Positions 46,940 to 60,110 are shown, counted from the first letter of the stretch. The stretch is DNA of 64,000 bases from Sternotherus odoratus (GCA_032164245.1 JAVMKO010000004.1:31163626-31227625), one strand, 5' to 3'. Notes: generated by a model from the letters alone, not told the origin. A program made the numbers and translations.

Positions 46940-47255
46940 GACTCAAATATTGATACTGTCAGCTCTTATAAGCTCAGCAAGGTTGGATGTCTTCATTATT
47001 TGGATGGGAGACTTCCCAGAGACATCCAGGAGCTACAGTGATGGAAGTATTTGTGGAGATTGCACTCTCCATTCTGAGTCGGTTCTGAATCAATAAACCA
47101 CCACGTGGTTTAGTACTTGGCACACTTTATTGTTGCAGGCACCTTTTGGATGAGAAATAGAACAGAGATCTTGAACACTTTTGGTCACTAATGCTCACAT
47201 GGTAAAAGCAGGGATGTTAACCCAGTATCTTGCCCAAATTCCAAATACACATTTA
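46940..47255 (+). mobile_element. AmnSINE1 / DeuSINE-type 5S-headed SINE
   Basis: A 5S-like head ('ataagctcagcaaggttgga', 'atttggatgggagacttccc') is followed by 'ggaagtatttgtggagattg'. Then comes the Deu-type central domain ('ttggatgagaaatagaacag', 'agatcttgaacacttttggt', 'cactaatgctcacatgg', 'cagggatgttaacccagtat', 'cttgcccaaattcc'). This matches the vertebrate SINE3/AmnSINE1 layout ('gatgagacgttaaac...gaggtcctgac...gtggtcattaaagatccc'). The copy is old. AmnSINE1 copies are known to be conserved and exapted as enhancers in some loci. Confidence 0.85.
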
Positions 47256-48410
47256 AATCCTTATTTTAAGAAGGGTTATCAGAGTACAGTGCCAAGGTGT
47301 AGGAAGTGAGTGACCTGCATTACTCTGAAATATTCTTGAACAACGTGAATTCTGGCACCTATTACAATTGGATGTCTATGAGACTATAGCAGACAATAAA
47401 ACCAAGTAAAATATGTCCTGCCTCAATTCCTCAATTAATTCAGCTACTTTATTTAGTCACTAGCTGAAACAAGTAATAGGTGATTAAGATCCAACATTTT
47501 TTCCCTTAAGGTTCAATTCAAAAACTTAGGGAAGAATTCATTCCTCACTCCTATTCCACTTCAGGGGATGCCAATTACATTCTCCGGTGAGAATGAGGGC
47601 AGCTGCCCTCATGGAAGCATGCACCCAGGGTGAGGGCAGGAGTCAGCACAGCTCCTTCCCTCAGATATTTTGCTAGAGCAGGTCAGCTTTAATACATGGC
47701 CAGAGCTCTACAGGGAGTCCCACATCTGGGAGATGTGCCAAATTGGTACATCTCTCTCAGCTGCCCCCCACCTCTGCAGTGATGTCTGGTTACTGACCCT
47801 CCCCCGCAATGTGAGGGGATTACAGGTGGCTCAGCAGCTGTGCTATAGCTCTTGGCTGACAGCCTGTCCTGCAGATGCAGTCCTATATTCCACTTTCCTA
47901 CCCCTTCACTTGCTATATTTACTATTGGCTCCATTAGGGAACTCAGTGATGAGCGAGTTTACAGCATCCATACATTTGTACATAAAGTGTAGATATTGTG
48001 TATCAGGATCTCTGTGGCAATGGATGCAGGGTAGTTGTAGGCATTAATGCCATTTATCATCTACTCGCAGATTGTGTTGTGCTCAAGGCAACTCTCTCAG
48101 ATACCTGTAAGCATATAAATAATCCATAGAAATCGTACCTCAAGATATATACAATGCATTACAAATTCCAAGTGGCAACGTGAAAAAACACACAACACAA
48201 AAAAAAACAGACATGCAAAATGATGTATAATTTTAGTACTGCCGTGAGTGCTTAATTGGGATGTTCATTCTAAATCAAACATTATTCAACTTCTCAAATA
48301 ATGTTAAGATGCTCTAGGTACTAGAAATCCTAGCTCTCTAAAATACAATTAAATATAAAGATACTGTATGCAGTTTGGGCATAATACAGCATATACGCTT
48401 GTAGAACAAA
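47256..48410. other. No gene recognised
   Basis: An open frame of 125 codons (47670-48047) shows no known domain, no upstream promoter and a random-looking composition; I do not call it. Confidence 0.4.
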
Positions 48411-48482
48411 GGGCTTGATCATCTTCTCATTGAAATCAAAGGCTATATTCCACTGCATTAAAAAAAGAACAGGATCAGCCCT
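48411..48482. repeat. Ancient amniote short repeat
   Basis: 'gggcttgatcatcttctcat', 'tgaaatcaaaggctatattc' and 'aggatcagccct' are a decayed 'gggcctgatcc...aatgaaatc...ggatcaggccc' pair. Confidence 0.45.
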
Positions 48483-49271
48483 AAAGTGAGTACTGTTTTT
48501 AAAGGGGTTTTCCCCTAAAAGAAAAAACAGAGTTGATATTTTTTATGATATAAATACAGCCCTTAAAAATTCACAGAATAGTTTTTTGGTATATAATTAT
48601 GGATTAAGACATGACAGACAACTCAATGTACTCATAGTAGTCCTTGGAATGAAATTATAATAAAGGCCTATTGCATTTGACAACTCCCATTCAAATATCA
48701 TCTTGAAGTGTGTACGTGGAGCAGAAATGGACTGTGGCTTTTGAAATGGTGCAGAAGATTGTCTTGGTCTAGACTTAGAGTGAAGCTGTGTTCAGCATCA
48801 CTTCATCTGTACCTGCTGTTAAAAAAGAGGAGTCAGGAATGGATACACCTACTTGAGTAGTGACAATGATCGTGACCACTTTACAATTTTAAAATGTATT
48901 TCTTACAGCTTTATTTTTCAGAATTTCTCTTTTAACTTTTATTATTGACATTTTCATATGTACTTTTCCTCAAAGGCTCCCTGGTTTTTGTGGTGCAGCT
49001 CTGCACATATGACTTGCCCTACAACCTATTTGAGTCTTTTGTGTAATTTGAGAGGGAAGACAAGTGACTCCACAGGAGTTCAGATGTAGTACAAAATTTG
49101 CAGAAGAGCACATTGTATTCAGGTGTATCAGTGCTACTGTATAATCAGTGTGTCAACAAGAGGGAAAGTAGGCCAATTAGGTAACTTCATGAATTAGAGT
49201 CATTAATGTAATCTTTTAGAATTCTCAGTGACAAGACGCCTTGTGGAACTAAAGGAAGCACAGAGACTTAC

Positions 49272-50028
49272 TGTCAAGGATTGCCTCTCCACTCTGAACT
49301 CTAGGGTAAAGATGTGGGGACCCACATGAAAAAAAAGAAATAACCCCCCAAGCTTATTTTACCAGCTTAGGTTAAAACTTTTCCCCAGAACACAAACTTC
49401 TCCTATGTCTGGGCTTGGAAATGCTGCCACCACCAATTTAAGCCCCCAAAACCATGGGTTAGGGTAAATTGGAACCCCCCTTTAAATACTCCCCAAATCT
49501 CCTCCCTTTACTTGGGAGAGACTTGGGAAACAAAGACCAAAACCCTCACTTTCTGTGAGAAGTGCCTGATCCAAACCAGGATCTATCCAATGGAAACAAG
49601 CAGTCAGAGCCTTAAAAGGAAGATTTTAATTAAAGAAAAAAGAAAGATAAATCCCTTGTACAGAAATTAATAGAAAATAAACCCACTGACATCACACAGC
49701 ATCACTGATCCCTCCCTGGGAATTCTTCCTCTGCCAAAGCTTAACCATAAAAGAAAAACCGTGGATCAAGTATCAAGTGATACAGTTCAAGCATACAATT
49801 CACTTACTACTGAACTTGACTTGTTAGAAGATTATAGAAAGGTAGGAAGAGTAGAGAAATAGGTGTGGTTGATCCCATAGCCGGGCAAACAGCGAACGAG
49901 AGAGAGCCAAAACCGAAACTAAAAACTCTCTTTGTTCCCAAGGTTGATTAGCATCTCCTCTCAGGTTACTTTCAAGTTAACCCTTTACAGGTAAAACAGT
50001 AATTCTAAGATACTTTATACTTATGACA
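49272..50028 (-). mobile_element. Solo LTR with perfect 5-bp TSD
   Basis: The plus strand begins 'tgtcaaggattgcctctcca' and ends 'actttatacttatgaca'. 'cttac' is present at 49267-49271 and 50029-50033, a 5-bp target-site duplication. At 757 bp it matches 38249-38998 and, inverted, 25867-27774. It is an LTR without internal genes. The minus-strand start TGTCATAAGTATAAAGT is the likely U3 beginning. Confidence 0.92.
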
Positions 50029-50172
50029 CTTACAAAGAAAGACCTGTTTGAGCTAGAGCAGAGACAGATAGTGGAAAAGGATTTTGATACAGCAGATTCT
50101 CAGGTAAACATGACACTGTGTTGCATGCAACGTAGCTGTAGCCATCTCAGTTCCAGGATATTAAAGACACAA

Positions 50173-50350
50173 GATGGTTAGGGCAATACTATTATTATTA
50201 TTGGACCTACTTCTGTTGCTGAGGGAGACAAGCTTGGAACTACACAGAGCTCTTCACACCCGAAGAAGAGCAATATGTTGTTTGAAAGCTTGGTCTCTCT
50301 TACCAACTGGAATTGGTCCAATAACAGATATTACCTCACCCACCTCATCA
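50173..50350. mobile_element. Palindromic Penelope-like tail, second type
   Basis: Arms 50198-50238 ('attggacctacttctgttgc', 'tgagggagacaagctt') and 50286-50324 ('aagcttggtctctcttacca', 'actggaattggtccaat') are inverted copies. Between them 'ccgaagaagagc' and 'gttgtttgaaagctt' fit the core/stem II/GAAA layout with a wobble stem II (gagc/gttt). The right side continues 'acagatattacctcacccac'. Same type as 21865-22037. Confidence 0.6.
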
Positions 50351-50920
50351 CACTAATGCATTGTTAACAAAGCAGCTCTTCTGAGATCTATGAAGTGATT
50401 TCATATATTCAGGGTCTATTATAATAAATAATTGTCTCACACTGTAAATACAAAGACACCACTTCTGACCAAGATCAACAGATTAAACCAAATTTAGTGT
50501 TGTTTTTTTTTGAGGTGTTATTGACCAAAGGAGAAAGACATTTCCAAGAAGTGAGATCACCTACAAAAAATTTGGATTCCCAAATGTCTTCTCCTTCTTG
50601 CCTCAAGATTTCAAGAAACATTCAATTTCAAATGGGCTACTTATATTTTGGTTAAGATGGTGTATGTGTGTAAAAATATGCTGTATAATTGTAATCTAAC
50701 TTCAACATGAAGGTCTATACATAATTAATTATGACATATCTAAAACAATTCTAAAGAAGATAAACCTAATGATCAATTGAAAAATGAAAATGAGAAAAAG
50801 TGAAACCTGATTATAACTCAGATGGATAAGAATTGCCATTAAATCATCGTCATCATCAAATAAACCAGCCACAAAAAAATTTCAATTTCCTTTTCCTAGA
50901 AGAATAGTAGTTTGAATATT

Positions 50921-50991
50921 TCAGTCCAAATTCCTTCTGAGTGAAATGATATTGAAGTTAATGGAATTACACTGGGGACAAATTTGGTCAT
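50921..50991. repeat. Ancient amniote short repeat
   Basis: 'gtgaaatgatattgaagtta' then 'atggaattacactgggg' is the diverged 'attgaagtcaatggaattac' repeat. Confidence 0.45.
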
Positions 50992-53774
50992 GGACATTTT
51001 AATTTTTAAGATTATAGCAGATATTACAGTAAATTATAATAATATATAGTGTAATCCTAACCCTAGCATAATATTACAATTTAGATCAATTGCAGAGGTC
51101 CTTATAATGGAAAATGACTAACTCATGAAGATATCCGTTTGCTAACTATCTGAACACTGTGCAAGCTTCCATCAATTATGGAACTGAACGGAAAGGCAGC
51201 ACACTTGTAAACTTAACACATTTAACTAACTTTTCACATTAATAATAAATTCACCATAATAACCAGAAAGCAGAGCATGCATTTTATGGTTATATCTAAA
51301 AATTCAGTGTAAAGTTTGGCCATCTTTTTTTTAGAGTGCCAGCTGCAACACTATTATCTTTGTAGTACTTCTGAATTACTAGAATAAAAACTTCATAAAT
51401 TGATTCTCAAAAAAAGTCTACCATTATAGAAAATTATGCTAAAAATATATTGAGAATGGAACTTAATGTATGTTCCTGACACAAAATGTCTTGATAGAGT
51501 TGCAGTGGTGAGACAACTTGATAAAACAGTACATAATGCAAGATATGCCAAAAAGTTGGAATTATTATAGTCAAAGAACAAATGAAGTGTCTGTGGGGAA
51601 TGCCTTCACATATAAGATAACACAGTCACGAGAAATATGGCCTGCTTGCCATTAAAGTGCAGATAAGTGAGGCCATCACCATCTGATAATTGCATGACAA
51701 TGGTCTCATTAGTCCATATTGCTGTTGAAATTGTAACTCTTGCAATTTGAAGTAAAGTGGATCATCTTGAAAACTGTAATGTACTGTCAACATTTTTAAA
51801 AGGAACTACTTTCAAAGTTTCTTACCTTAGCTGGATATAATGCTTTTCATCCTGGCTCCCCCAAGATTCACCAGTTCTGTACTCTGATTGCTCTGTCAGA
51901 AAATTGATCAATTCCAAATTCCTCCCTTCTCCCCCTCCCAAATCTGTATGTTCCTTATTCTTCCCCACACAAAAATCCACCAGTCTCCCACACATAATGG
52001 GCAACCCTCCATATACTACTCATAAACTTGTAGAAGGTACTTCTTGCAGCAGCTGGCATGGAAGTGAAAGGTACACTTGTACCTTGCCAGCTGCCCAAGG
52101 TTCCTATTTTGTCACATTTACATTGCATTGCACTTTACTCCACAAATTGCACCATTTAAATCAACAGGATTACATCAGGGTAAAGTACTCCTCAGAATGA
52201 CTAAAGGTAGCAAAATGAGCCCCAGAGTGAGCAGCAATCAACTGCGGTATGAAGTTGCAGAGGTATGAACATTTCAAGCAGAGGAAACCATCCTTTTTGA
52301 AGCAGATCCTTTTTTTTTGTCAACCCCACCAGCGAGTATACATGCACCAAACATAACCCAGAAAAAGAGAGAGATACTGTCTTGCAGACCTCTCTCCTCC
52401 TATTTTTCTTTGTGCAGACCACCTCTTCTCCCATGTATAACCACATACCATCTTGTGACAACTACAGCAATTGCTTACATGGAAGGTAATATTAAGGGAG
52501 TATTTAAATGTAGTTTATCAACTAGAGCCGAGGTGGAGGAGCCAACACCCTGTGGCCAACCAGCACTTCACCGCTCAGAGCAACTGCTCTGTGGAACTTC
52601 AGTGATCTACAGATGACTGTGAGGGACTCACTGGGCTAGAGACTTGCTTCCCACACCTCTCCCCATTTTAAATGAAAGATGAGATTCTGAGGTAGGGAGC
52701 CTAAAGGACAGCTCTGTTAACAAGGGGCTTGTGTATATTTTGTAAGCCAGGTCATTTCACTTATAACGCTTAGAGAAGAAAAATGGTACAGTAAGTGGAC
52801 AAGCATTTAAGAGGATAAATCTTGCAATATTTGCATACACAAGCAGGTCCATAGATTTAAGTGGGATGATTCATGAGTAAGGCATGCAGGATTGTCCCAG
52901 CAAAAGTATATTGCATTTTAAATGCACAAGATGCGTTGATGTAGACCACTTTTCACTTTTAATTTCCCAGGAAAGTGCTTTCAGAAAAGGAAGATGAGAC
53001 AACTGTGAAATATGTGCCTCTTGTTTCTGTTGGTGAGAGAACACTCACCATTCACAGGTACAGTAAATGCTTTCATTCACTGCTGTAATGAGGCTGTATT
53101 TCTCCCAATTTATAACACTGCATGCAATGCTAGACTAAAGAAACATCTTCTCCAGCCCCCAGAAACAGATACCAGCTGGCACAGATGGAAAAGTACAGTG
53201 ATGCCTCATCATTTCCATTACTGAAATGGCACATCTCTATTTGGAAACTAAAAAGAAAAGCAGTGAAATTACAGATTCTTCTTTCCTTTTGAACACAGTA
53301 AAATTATATGCATTTTCTTTTGAGAACTGGACATAGGCACTTTAGGGTGAAAAATATATTTTCCATTTTGCAGTTATATATATATGTAAACCATATCTCT
53401 ATATGCCTTAGATCCAAAAGCATCCTACTGCCTCAAGTCAAGAAATATAAACCAAAGTAGATGTAGCTGCTGCTGCTGCCCTTTGGGTAGAATAGGTATT
53501 TTGGCTTAAAATCAGTCTAGTATCTCTTTCTTCTTAATCTAAGAGAATCTTTAAAGCTATGACAAAACAGAATTGTCACTATGTTTTATCCAAATTTAAA
53601 AGCAGCATTACATTTAGAACAGAGAAATTATGTAATTTATGTAGTTGTGACGCTCTCGGATTCTCCAAACCATATAGTAAGAAGCAATTGTTAGGTACTT
53701 TTCAGTCATTCGGTAGCTTTCTATTGCTTTGCATCATTTTGTAAAATGTCTTTTAGATATTTTGAGTGTGAAAG
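50992..53774. other. No gene or clear repeat recognised
   Basis: AT-rich DNA; the open frames lack domains. The pattern around 52540-52620 is more GC-rich but not identified. Confidence 0.4.
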
Positions 53775-53775
53775 A

Positions 53776-53808
<33 letters not shown>
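53775..53808. repeat. (GT)n(AT)n microsatellite
   Basis: A GT stretch followed by about 13 AT dinucleotides. Confidence 0.95.
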
Positions 53809-53809
<1 letters not shown>

Positions 53810-53975
53810 TATAGTGCAGTTGGACCGGCTTTTAGTGAACTTGGATAGTGTGAAAACCCCTTATCTAGGGTGATAGCAAGTTTTTAAAAATCAGGACAAA
53901 TTAATGGGGGAGGGGGGAAGATAATAGGCACCTATTTACGACCCCCCCCCAAAGATTGGGACTGTCCCTATAATA

Positions 53976-54285
53976 TCAGTGCCAAATAGAGGGGAATAAT
54001 CACTTCCCTTGATATTCTGGCAATGGTCCTACTAATACGGCCCAATCTTGGTAACAAGGGCACACTGCTGACTCATATTCAGTTTCTCATCCACTGTAAT
54101 CCCCAGGTCCTTTTCTGCACTTAGTTAGTCGGTCCCCAGCCTGTAGTGGTGCATGGGATTCTTCCATTCTAAGCACAGGACTCCATACTTGTCCTTGTTG
54201 AACCTCATCAGATTTATTTTGGCCCAATCTTCTGATGTGTTTAGGTCACTCTGGACCCTATTCCTACACTTCTCCTACTCAAATC
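53976..54285 (-). mobile_element. CR1 LINE fragment, internal 3' part
   Basis: Plus strand reads 'gccaaatagaggggaataat', 'ggtaacaagggcacactgct', 'gactcatattcagtttctca', 'tccactgtaatccccaggtc', 'cttgttgaacctcatcagat' and 'ttattttggcccaatcttct'. This is antisense CR1 ORF2 C-terminal region in the correct order. The segment is missing its 3' tail, so it was truncated or rearranged. Confidence 0.85.
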
Positions 54286-55880
54286 AATCAAATATGTTGA
54301 ATACATGGAGATCAATGGGAAAGTGGGTGTGTTTTGAGGGACGATTAGGTATGTTCTTGAAATGCTTTTGAACCAAAACCCTATATCTGGAGATTCCTGA
54401 ACTCTGGACCTGAATTTTGCAAGTGGGTCCTATGCATATAAAGGGCCAACCCCATGTTGCAGACCATAAGTACCTTAAATTTAGGGAACGTTTGACTAAA
54501 TCAGAACTTTGCCATTTGGATCTCTCTCTACTGAATATGTTGACATTTCTTCCCTTCACCATTTTGTTAATCTCTCTTTTTACTAAAGCCATTTCTCACA
54601 AACATCTCAAAACAGCTGACTGAAACAATCCACACAAAGATATCAAAGATGTCAAATGCAGTTAAAGCTATGTCACAGGATACGCCTACCTGATCACTGT
54701 TCAACGTCCTGAATAGGACCATACACAATACAACTGCTGTGCTGTTGAGTTGGTTTAAGTCCAGAAAAAGCTTTATTTTGACTTCCTTGAAAGAGTGATC
54801 ACAAATAATGGCAGCTGATAGTGAAGAGATGTAAACAGGGACTCTAAGAGGATGTCCCTGCAAATAGACCTGCAGCCTCTATATTTGCATATGCAACTCA
54901 TGGAGAGAAAAAATATTAGTAGTTATATATTTATCTACATTTTTGGTCTGCATATCAGTGACTGTTGGATATCTATCCATTAGGGTAGGAACTCTATCCT
55001 CATATATAGTTTATGGAAAACACCTAGCATAAATGTGGGTTCTTCCATAATTAACAAGAATAATGTATTTGTGCTCATGATTCAATGAGGTGTGTAAATA
55101 TGCAGGATCAAAAATTGATCAGAACAAAATAATGAGGATAGGTTAAGCTGAAAAAAAGTGACAGGTCAAATTGAACTGCAAAATTAATCTCTAAAAAAAT
55201 GTTTTCTTGACAAAAGACATACACTAAATAGTGAGTAATGATGTAGGAGTATATTCTGTTCTGACACAACCTCCTTGTCACATTAATGTGTGTACATCAA
55301 GAGAATAATAGAAATCATAATGCCTAGAAATATAAAAAGGACTACTAATTGTAATAAAAATTATGGCAGTACTTACAAACTGCACCTATAATATTATTTA
55401 ATTAATTGGCATTTAGAATCCAACACAATCCACTTCTGGAACTAATAAATTGCTGGATTGTTCTCTCTCTCAATTTCTTTTTAATAGATTAAAAATATAA
55501 ACCAGCTATATACATTGTTAGAGGTGCAGGAAAAGCACTTGATTTTATCGTTTTTTCTAAATACGATGAATTGCCACTCTAGAGGATTAGTAGATTATTG
55601 GATTGTGACCATCTCTCACATTTATTCACTTTTAAAGCTCTGATTCCAACAAGTAAATCCGTGTAGATGCTGCTACTTTTACAAGAAAGTTGAAGAGTAA
55701 TGATACATGCATTTATGTACTGCCAGGCAGGGAATCCAAGTTTGAATTCCAATACTGGTCCCAAATACCCTAGCTATCAGCATTAAAGCACTTTGTATTA
55801 TTTATGGGTGCAGCACTAGTATTGTGCATGTGTATGATAAAGCAGAACAATGGGGGATCTCCCATGCACTAGAATAACAC

Positions 55881-56430
55881 AAAATCATAGAAGCATAGGA
55901 CTGGAGGGTACCTCAACAGCTCATCTAGTCCAGTCTTCTGCACTGAAACAGAATGATGTAGACTATAACTAACAGGTGTTTGTCCAGTCTTTTACTAAAA
56001 ATCTTCAGTGACACAGATTTCACAACCTCCCTTGGTAATTTGTTCTACTGCTTAACTACCTACCCTTACAGTTAGGGAGCTTTCCTGATGTCTAACCTAA
56101 ATTTCCCATGCTGCAATTTAAGTCCTTAGTAGATAAGAACAACTTATCAACCTTCTCCTTATAACACCCTTTTACATACTGCTATCACGTCCCCTCTCAG
56201 TCCTCTTTTCCAGACTAAGCAACCCAATTTTTTCAACCTTTCCTCATAGGTCATGTTTTCTAGACCTTTACGAATTTGTGTTGCTTTTCTCTGACCTTTC
56301 CCGGATTTGTCCACCTCTTTCCCGAGGTGTGGTGCCAAAAACTCCAGCTGAGGCCTTATCAATGCCAAGTAGAATGAAATAATTTCCTCTCCTGTCTTGC
56401 TTGCAACACTCCCGTTAACAAAGGCATTGG
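55881..56430 (-). mobile_element. CR1 LINE 3' end (about 550 bp)
   Basis: Antisense read starts 'aatcatagaagcataggact' and 'cagctcatctagtccagtc'. It goes on through 'tatcacgtcccctctcagtc', 'ctcttttccagactaagcaa' and 'cccaattttttcaacctttc' to 'ccagctgaggccttatcaat' and 'ttgcttgcaacactcccgtt'. On the minus strand 56159-56458 keeps a broken C-terminal open frame of the CR1 protein ('MTYEERLKKLGCLVWKRGLR' region), overlapping the next repeat. The copy is 5'-truncated. Confidence 0.9.
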
Positions 56431-56439
56431 CTTCCTCTG

Positions 56440-56770
56440 GGCTCTGGAGGAGCCACACTCCACCTCAGACCCTGCTCGAACCCAACCCCTTTCCCCAAGC
56501 CACCACTCCCACCCTGCTTCACCTCTTCCTGCCCAGTTCTTCCCCCTCTCCAATCCTCGCTCCTCTCTCCCCAGTGCCTCCTACCTGTTGTGGAACAGCT
56601 GATTACAGTAGAAGGGAGGCACTGGGAGGGAGAAAGAGGGAGAGGGAGGAGGAGGAGTTGATTAGCAGGACTCCGGTAGATGGGAGGTGCTGGGAGAGGA
56701 TGCTAAAAGCTGGCTGCTGGTAAATGATAAGCACCCAGTAAATTTTTCCATGGGTGCTCCAGCTCTGTGG
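56440..56770. repeat. Dispersed C-rich repeat, unassigned
   Basis: 'gaacccaacccctttcccc', 'ggaggcactgggaggg', 'gaggaggagttgattagcag' and 'ccatgggtgctccagctctg' match a repeat I recall as common in turtle DNA ('...ggagttgatcagcagggc...cccatgggtgctccagccc'). It directly abuts the CR1 end at 56430. I cannot assign a family. Confidence 0.5.
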
Positions 56771-58184
56771 ATGGGGAAGAAAATCAGGCCCAAAAGATTC
56801 TTCTAAATATCAACAGAGAAACAAAAATGTGTATTTTGTGTGTGCATACATATATTTTGAGCAGTGTGCATATATACAAACACACCACACACCGGTATAT
56901 TGTCTGAAATGTAATTATAAATTTTAAAAATTATAAAACATTCAGACTTGTTATTTCAAGAATACTTTATAGACTAATTTTAAAATGTATCAGTCTATAA
57001 ATATTCAAGATGACATTACCCCTTTAATAGAAGTTTCATAGTCTACAATGGTATGGTATGTTTTGCTACATATGAATAAAACTATAATCAAAGGTAACCA
57101 TTAACATCAATATGATTCCTTAGCATTAGACAGCTAATTAATAGCAGATCAGTCTTCTCTCAATTAAATTTTTAAGAAGTGAAGATTTAAGTAACTGATG
57201 TCATGCAGAATATTAACAAAACACCATGTTTTTTAACAAGATCAGCAGGAGCTGAATGCCATCTGAACAGATTCAATAGCACAGAACTTGAGAGGCAATA
57301 ATGTTTATCCACTGAAAGACTACAAATGCAAATCACAGAAAGACTCAAAATAGACCCCTAGGGGAATCCTAGGAATAACTGAAGCCCAGTTGGAATGAAA
57401 AATCCTCTGGAGCAACAAATTCAATATGGTGGGTAAAAATAAGAAGATTGTAGCCAAATAAAAAAGCTAAAGTGGAGTAATACATTCATAAACATAGTTA
57501 AAAAATTAATGATCAATGTTGCTGACAAAAACAAAGCGAAGTTTAATAACCTGAAGAGACTCAAGACCCAAAACAACATTCATAATTCACTGAATTCTTG
57601 CAAACAGAACATTGTCATCTTCAAAAACAGGAATGACCACAGATACTTCAATTCCTTATTGCCCAAGTACAAACTAAGCTTTACTCTGTGTTCATAATAT
57701 AGTATGTGTAATATCTACTAACAAGTCAGTTTCCAATTAAAATACTATTTCCAAATAATATAGCCCTGCTAACTGAATTTCCTTGCAAGCTCTTGGCATA
57801 ATACTTTATGAGCAGTTCTGCTACCCATCACTTCTTTTGCTGTCATGTCTACTGTTGTGCTGAACAGATGGTCCTGGATGCCATTTGAATTCAGATTGCC
57901 AGCTTTAAACAGAAGGAGCAGGGAGTGGAGACTCGCACATGGAGCACACTTAAAAACAACCCACAAGATGTCACTGTTGCTCCAGAGAAATAAAGCACAC
58001 GGTGGATTTTTCTGGTTGTAAATTGGGCTTGTGTGTACACATTTGACTACATTCCGGTCTTACTCAAAATGTTTGGCTTTTTCCAATGGCAGCCATGCTA
58101 TTTTGTTTTAGAATTTCTCTTAGTTTTCATAAACTAACTAGGGTTTAGTTGCCGCAGTTATCCTCACCAAAGGAACTTCCTCCT

Positions 58185-58430
58185 AAAGCCTGATCGCACT
58201 TGTACTCCTCAGTTCTCCAGCAGCATGCCTTCTCACTCCCTGCTCTTTGCACATGCCAAACTAACTGATGAGGGGAGGGCCTTTATAAACCAGGTGTTCT
58301 GATTAGCCTGCCTGCCATTATTTATTCTAAGTTCTTAAATGGCTCCAGGTGTCTTAATTAGCTTGCCTGTCCAAATTGGTTCTAGCAGGTTCCTGGTTAC
58401 TCTTGGACAGCCCCTGCTCTGGTCACTCAG
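58185..58430 (-). mobile_element. Possible LTR fragment, antisense
   Basis: 'ggcctttataaaccaggtgt' (a TATA-like box when read antisense as 'ttataaaggcc') is followed by two similar 50-bp units: 'ggtgttctgattagcctgcc' (58292) and 'ggtgtcttaattagcttgcc' (58348). These resemble a turtle LTR, but no ends or TSD are found. Confidence 0.35.
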
Positions 58431-58549
58431 GAAACAAAACTGTTCATCCAGTGGCCAGAATATTTGCCTTCTACCCGACTTCTGTACCCCACTCATCTGG
58501 GCCTGTCACCGTACACATCCAGGATCCATGTAATTCCATGTAATTCCCC

Positions 58550-59751
58550 CTCTCTCCCTTTTTTTTAAAAAAAAAGATTTTTTTTCAAAAACAGGAAAAA
58601 TATGGGTAATGTACCATGAATAGTTTTTCTTCCTTTGAAGATTTTGGTTAAATATATTCTGGAGCAATACTTTTTTACCCTCACCAAGCTGGTGACTAAA
58701 TTAGTTTTAAAAATTGCATAGGTATAACTGAAGCAGAATTTCACCCATAGTGTTTCAGTAGCATTTCACAATATTTCTGACTTCACTTTCCCCAAATGCT
58801 AGCCAACATGTCATATACAAACCATTAAAATCTTGATATTAATTATTCCTGATAGTTAAATTTACTTCAGTATTTGTGATATTGCACATTCTAATTCTCA
58901 TAGTTAATTCCAAGATACAGGTAAACACCAGAATACATTAAATTTCAACATTTTAAGATCCATTATGTATTCATATAAATGCGAGTACTGAATTTTTAGT
59001 AGGATACCTTGTGTAAAGGCCATTGCATAAAAATATCATTAAGCAAAATATGGCTATGTTATGGTTTTAAATTGATTACATGAAATTCAGCAATTAATGT
59101 TAGACTTTCTATAGCTTTCTCACTAGATTTTCTTAAAGTTATCGTGTTTGTTCTTTCTTTCCCTGAATCATTTTTTCCAGCTTCCCCCCATTTGTTTTGG
59201 TGATGTCAGAGAGGATTCATCACTCCTGAATCTGAAGGGTTGTCATTTTATAAAACTGTGCCAAGTAATAGCTTCGATACAAGAAAAGAGTTTAAAAATT
59301 GCATTAAGTAAAATGATGTTGCTTGGACTGTAGTTGAATAATCTTTGTAAATTGAAAACTCTATTTAAGATATTCTGGATATTGTCCATTTGAATATTTT
59401 TCACATTTAGAAGAATTTTAATTGCTAAAAAGGGCCATTGATTTAGAGATCTTTACTGAACTGCAGGAAGGTAGCAAACTCTCAACCACAGATTGATGAG
59501 TTAGTATTGATTTTTTTGTAACAAAGTAATTAAAAGTGCCATGTCTTGTATAGTAAGGATAAGGTTTATGAGCCTTTACTATGCTATTTATACCTGATAT
59601 TTTTGAGTTCTATTTAACTATGAAGATCTGTGACCTTTGGCAAAAAAAGATGCAAAGACATGCCAGGTCTTATCTCCGTTGTAGTACAAACTGTTCACCA
59701 TAAACTTCACAAAGTCTATGGAAGCTGCTTTCTACAATTATTCCTTTAGAG
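58550..59751. other. No gene or repeat recognised
   Basis: AT-rich DNA with A/T runs near 58561-58577. Confidence 0.4.
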
Positions 59752-59910
59752 CAGTGGTTCTCAGCTTGCAGCCCAATAAGCACACAGCTATGGCCTAGGT
59801 GGCATCCATAGGGCCATACAGGTAGTTTATATATTGTGTGGCTGCAACTCACAAAATACACAGAGAGCTGCATATGCTGCCCACAGTGGTAAATAGGTTG
59901 AGAACCACTG
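59752..59910. mobile_element. hAT-type MITE (159 bp)
   Basis: Ends are 'cagtggttctcagctt' and 'aggttgagaaccactg', an inverted pair. 'ctttagag' (59744-59751) and 'ctttggag' (59911-59918) match at 7 of 8 bases, an 8-bp TSD as for hAT. No transposase. Confidence 0.88.
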
Positions 59911-59984
59911 CTTTGGAGAAACGATCACGTTTTCTTTTTATTCCTGGTAAACTGTTGTTCTGATTGTTGAGCAGCATCTGTCAA

Positions 59985-60110
59985 CAGAGGGTCAATTTTT
60001 CAGAAGTTCCTAAGTGGCTTAGAAGCCAAAGTCTCATTGACCTACAATGAGGCTTAGGAACCTAAGTACCATTTTCATAAGTGACTTAGAAGCCAGTCTC
60101 ATTGGAAGTC
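59985..60110. repeat. Ancient amniote short repeat
   Basis: 'tttcagaagttcctaagtgg', 'cttagaagccaaagtctcat' and a second 'ataagtgacttagaagccag' copy form the 'cctaagtgacttaggagcctaagt' repeat, twice in tandem. Confidence 0.6.

Noticed and set aside
47670..48047. Open frame of 125 codons
   Set aside because: No domain, no conserved composition and no splice or promoter context; length is expected by chance.
56159..56458. Open frame of 99 codons, minus strand, with a protein-like C-terminus
   Set aside because: It is the decayed end of the CR1 protein in a truncated CR1 copy joined to the adjacent repeat, not a host gene.
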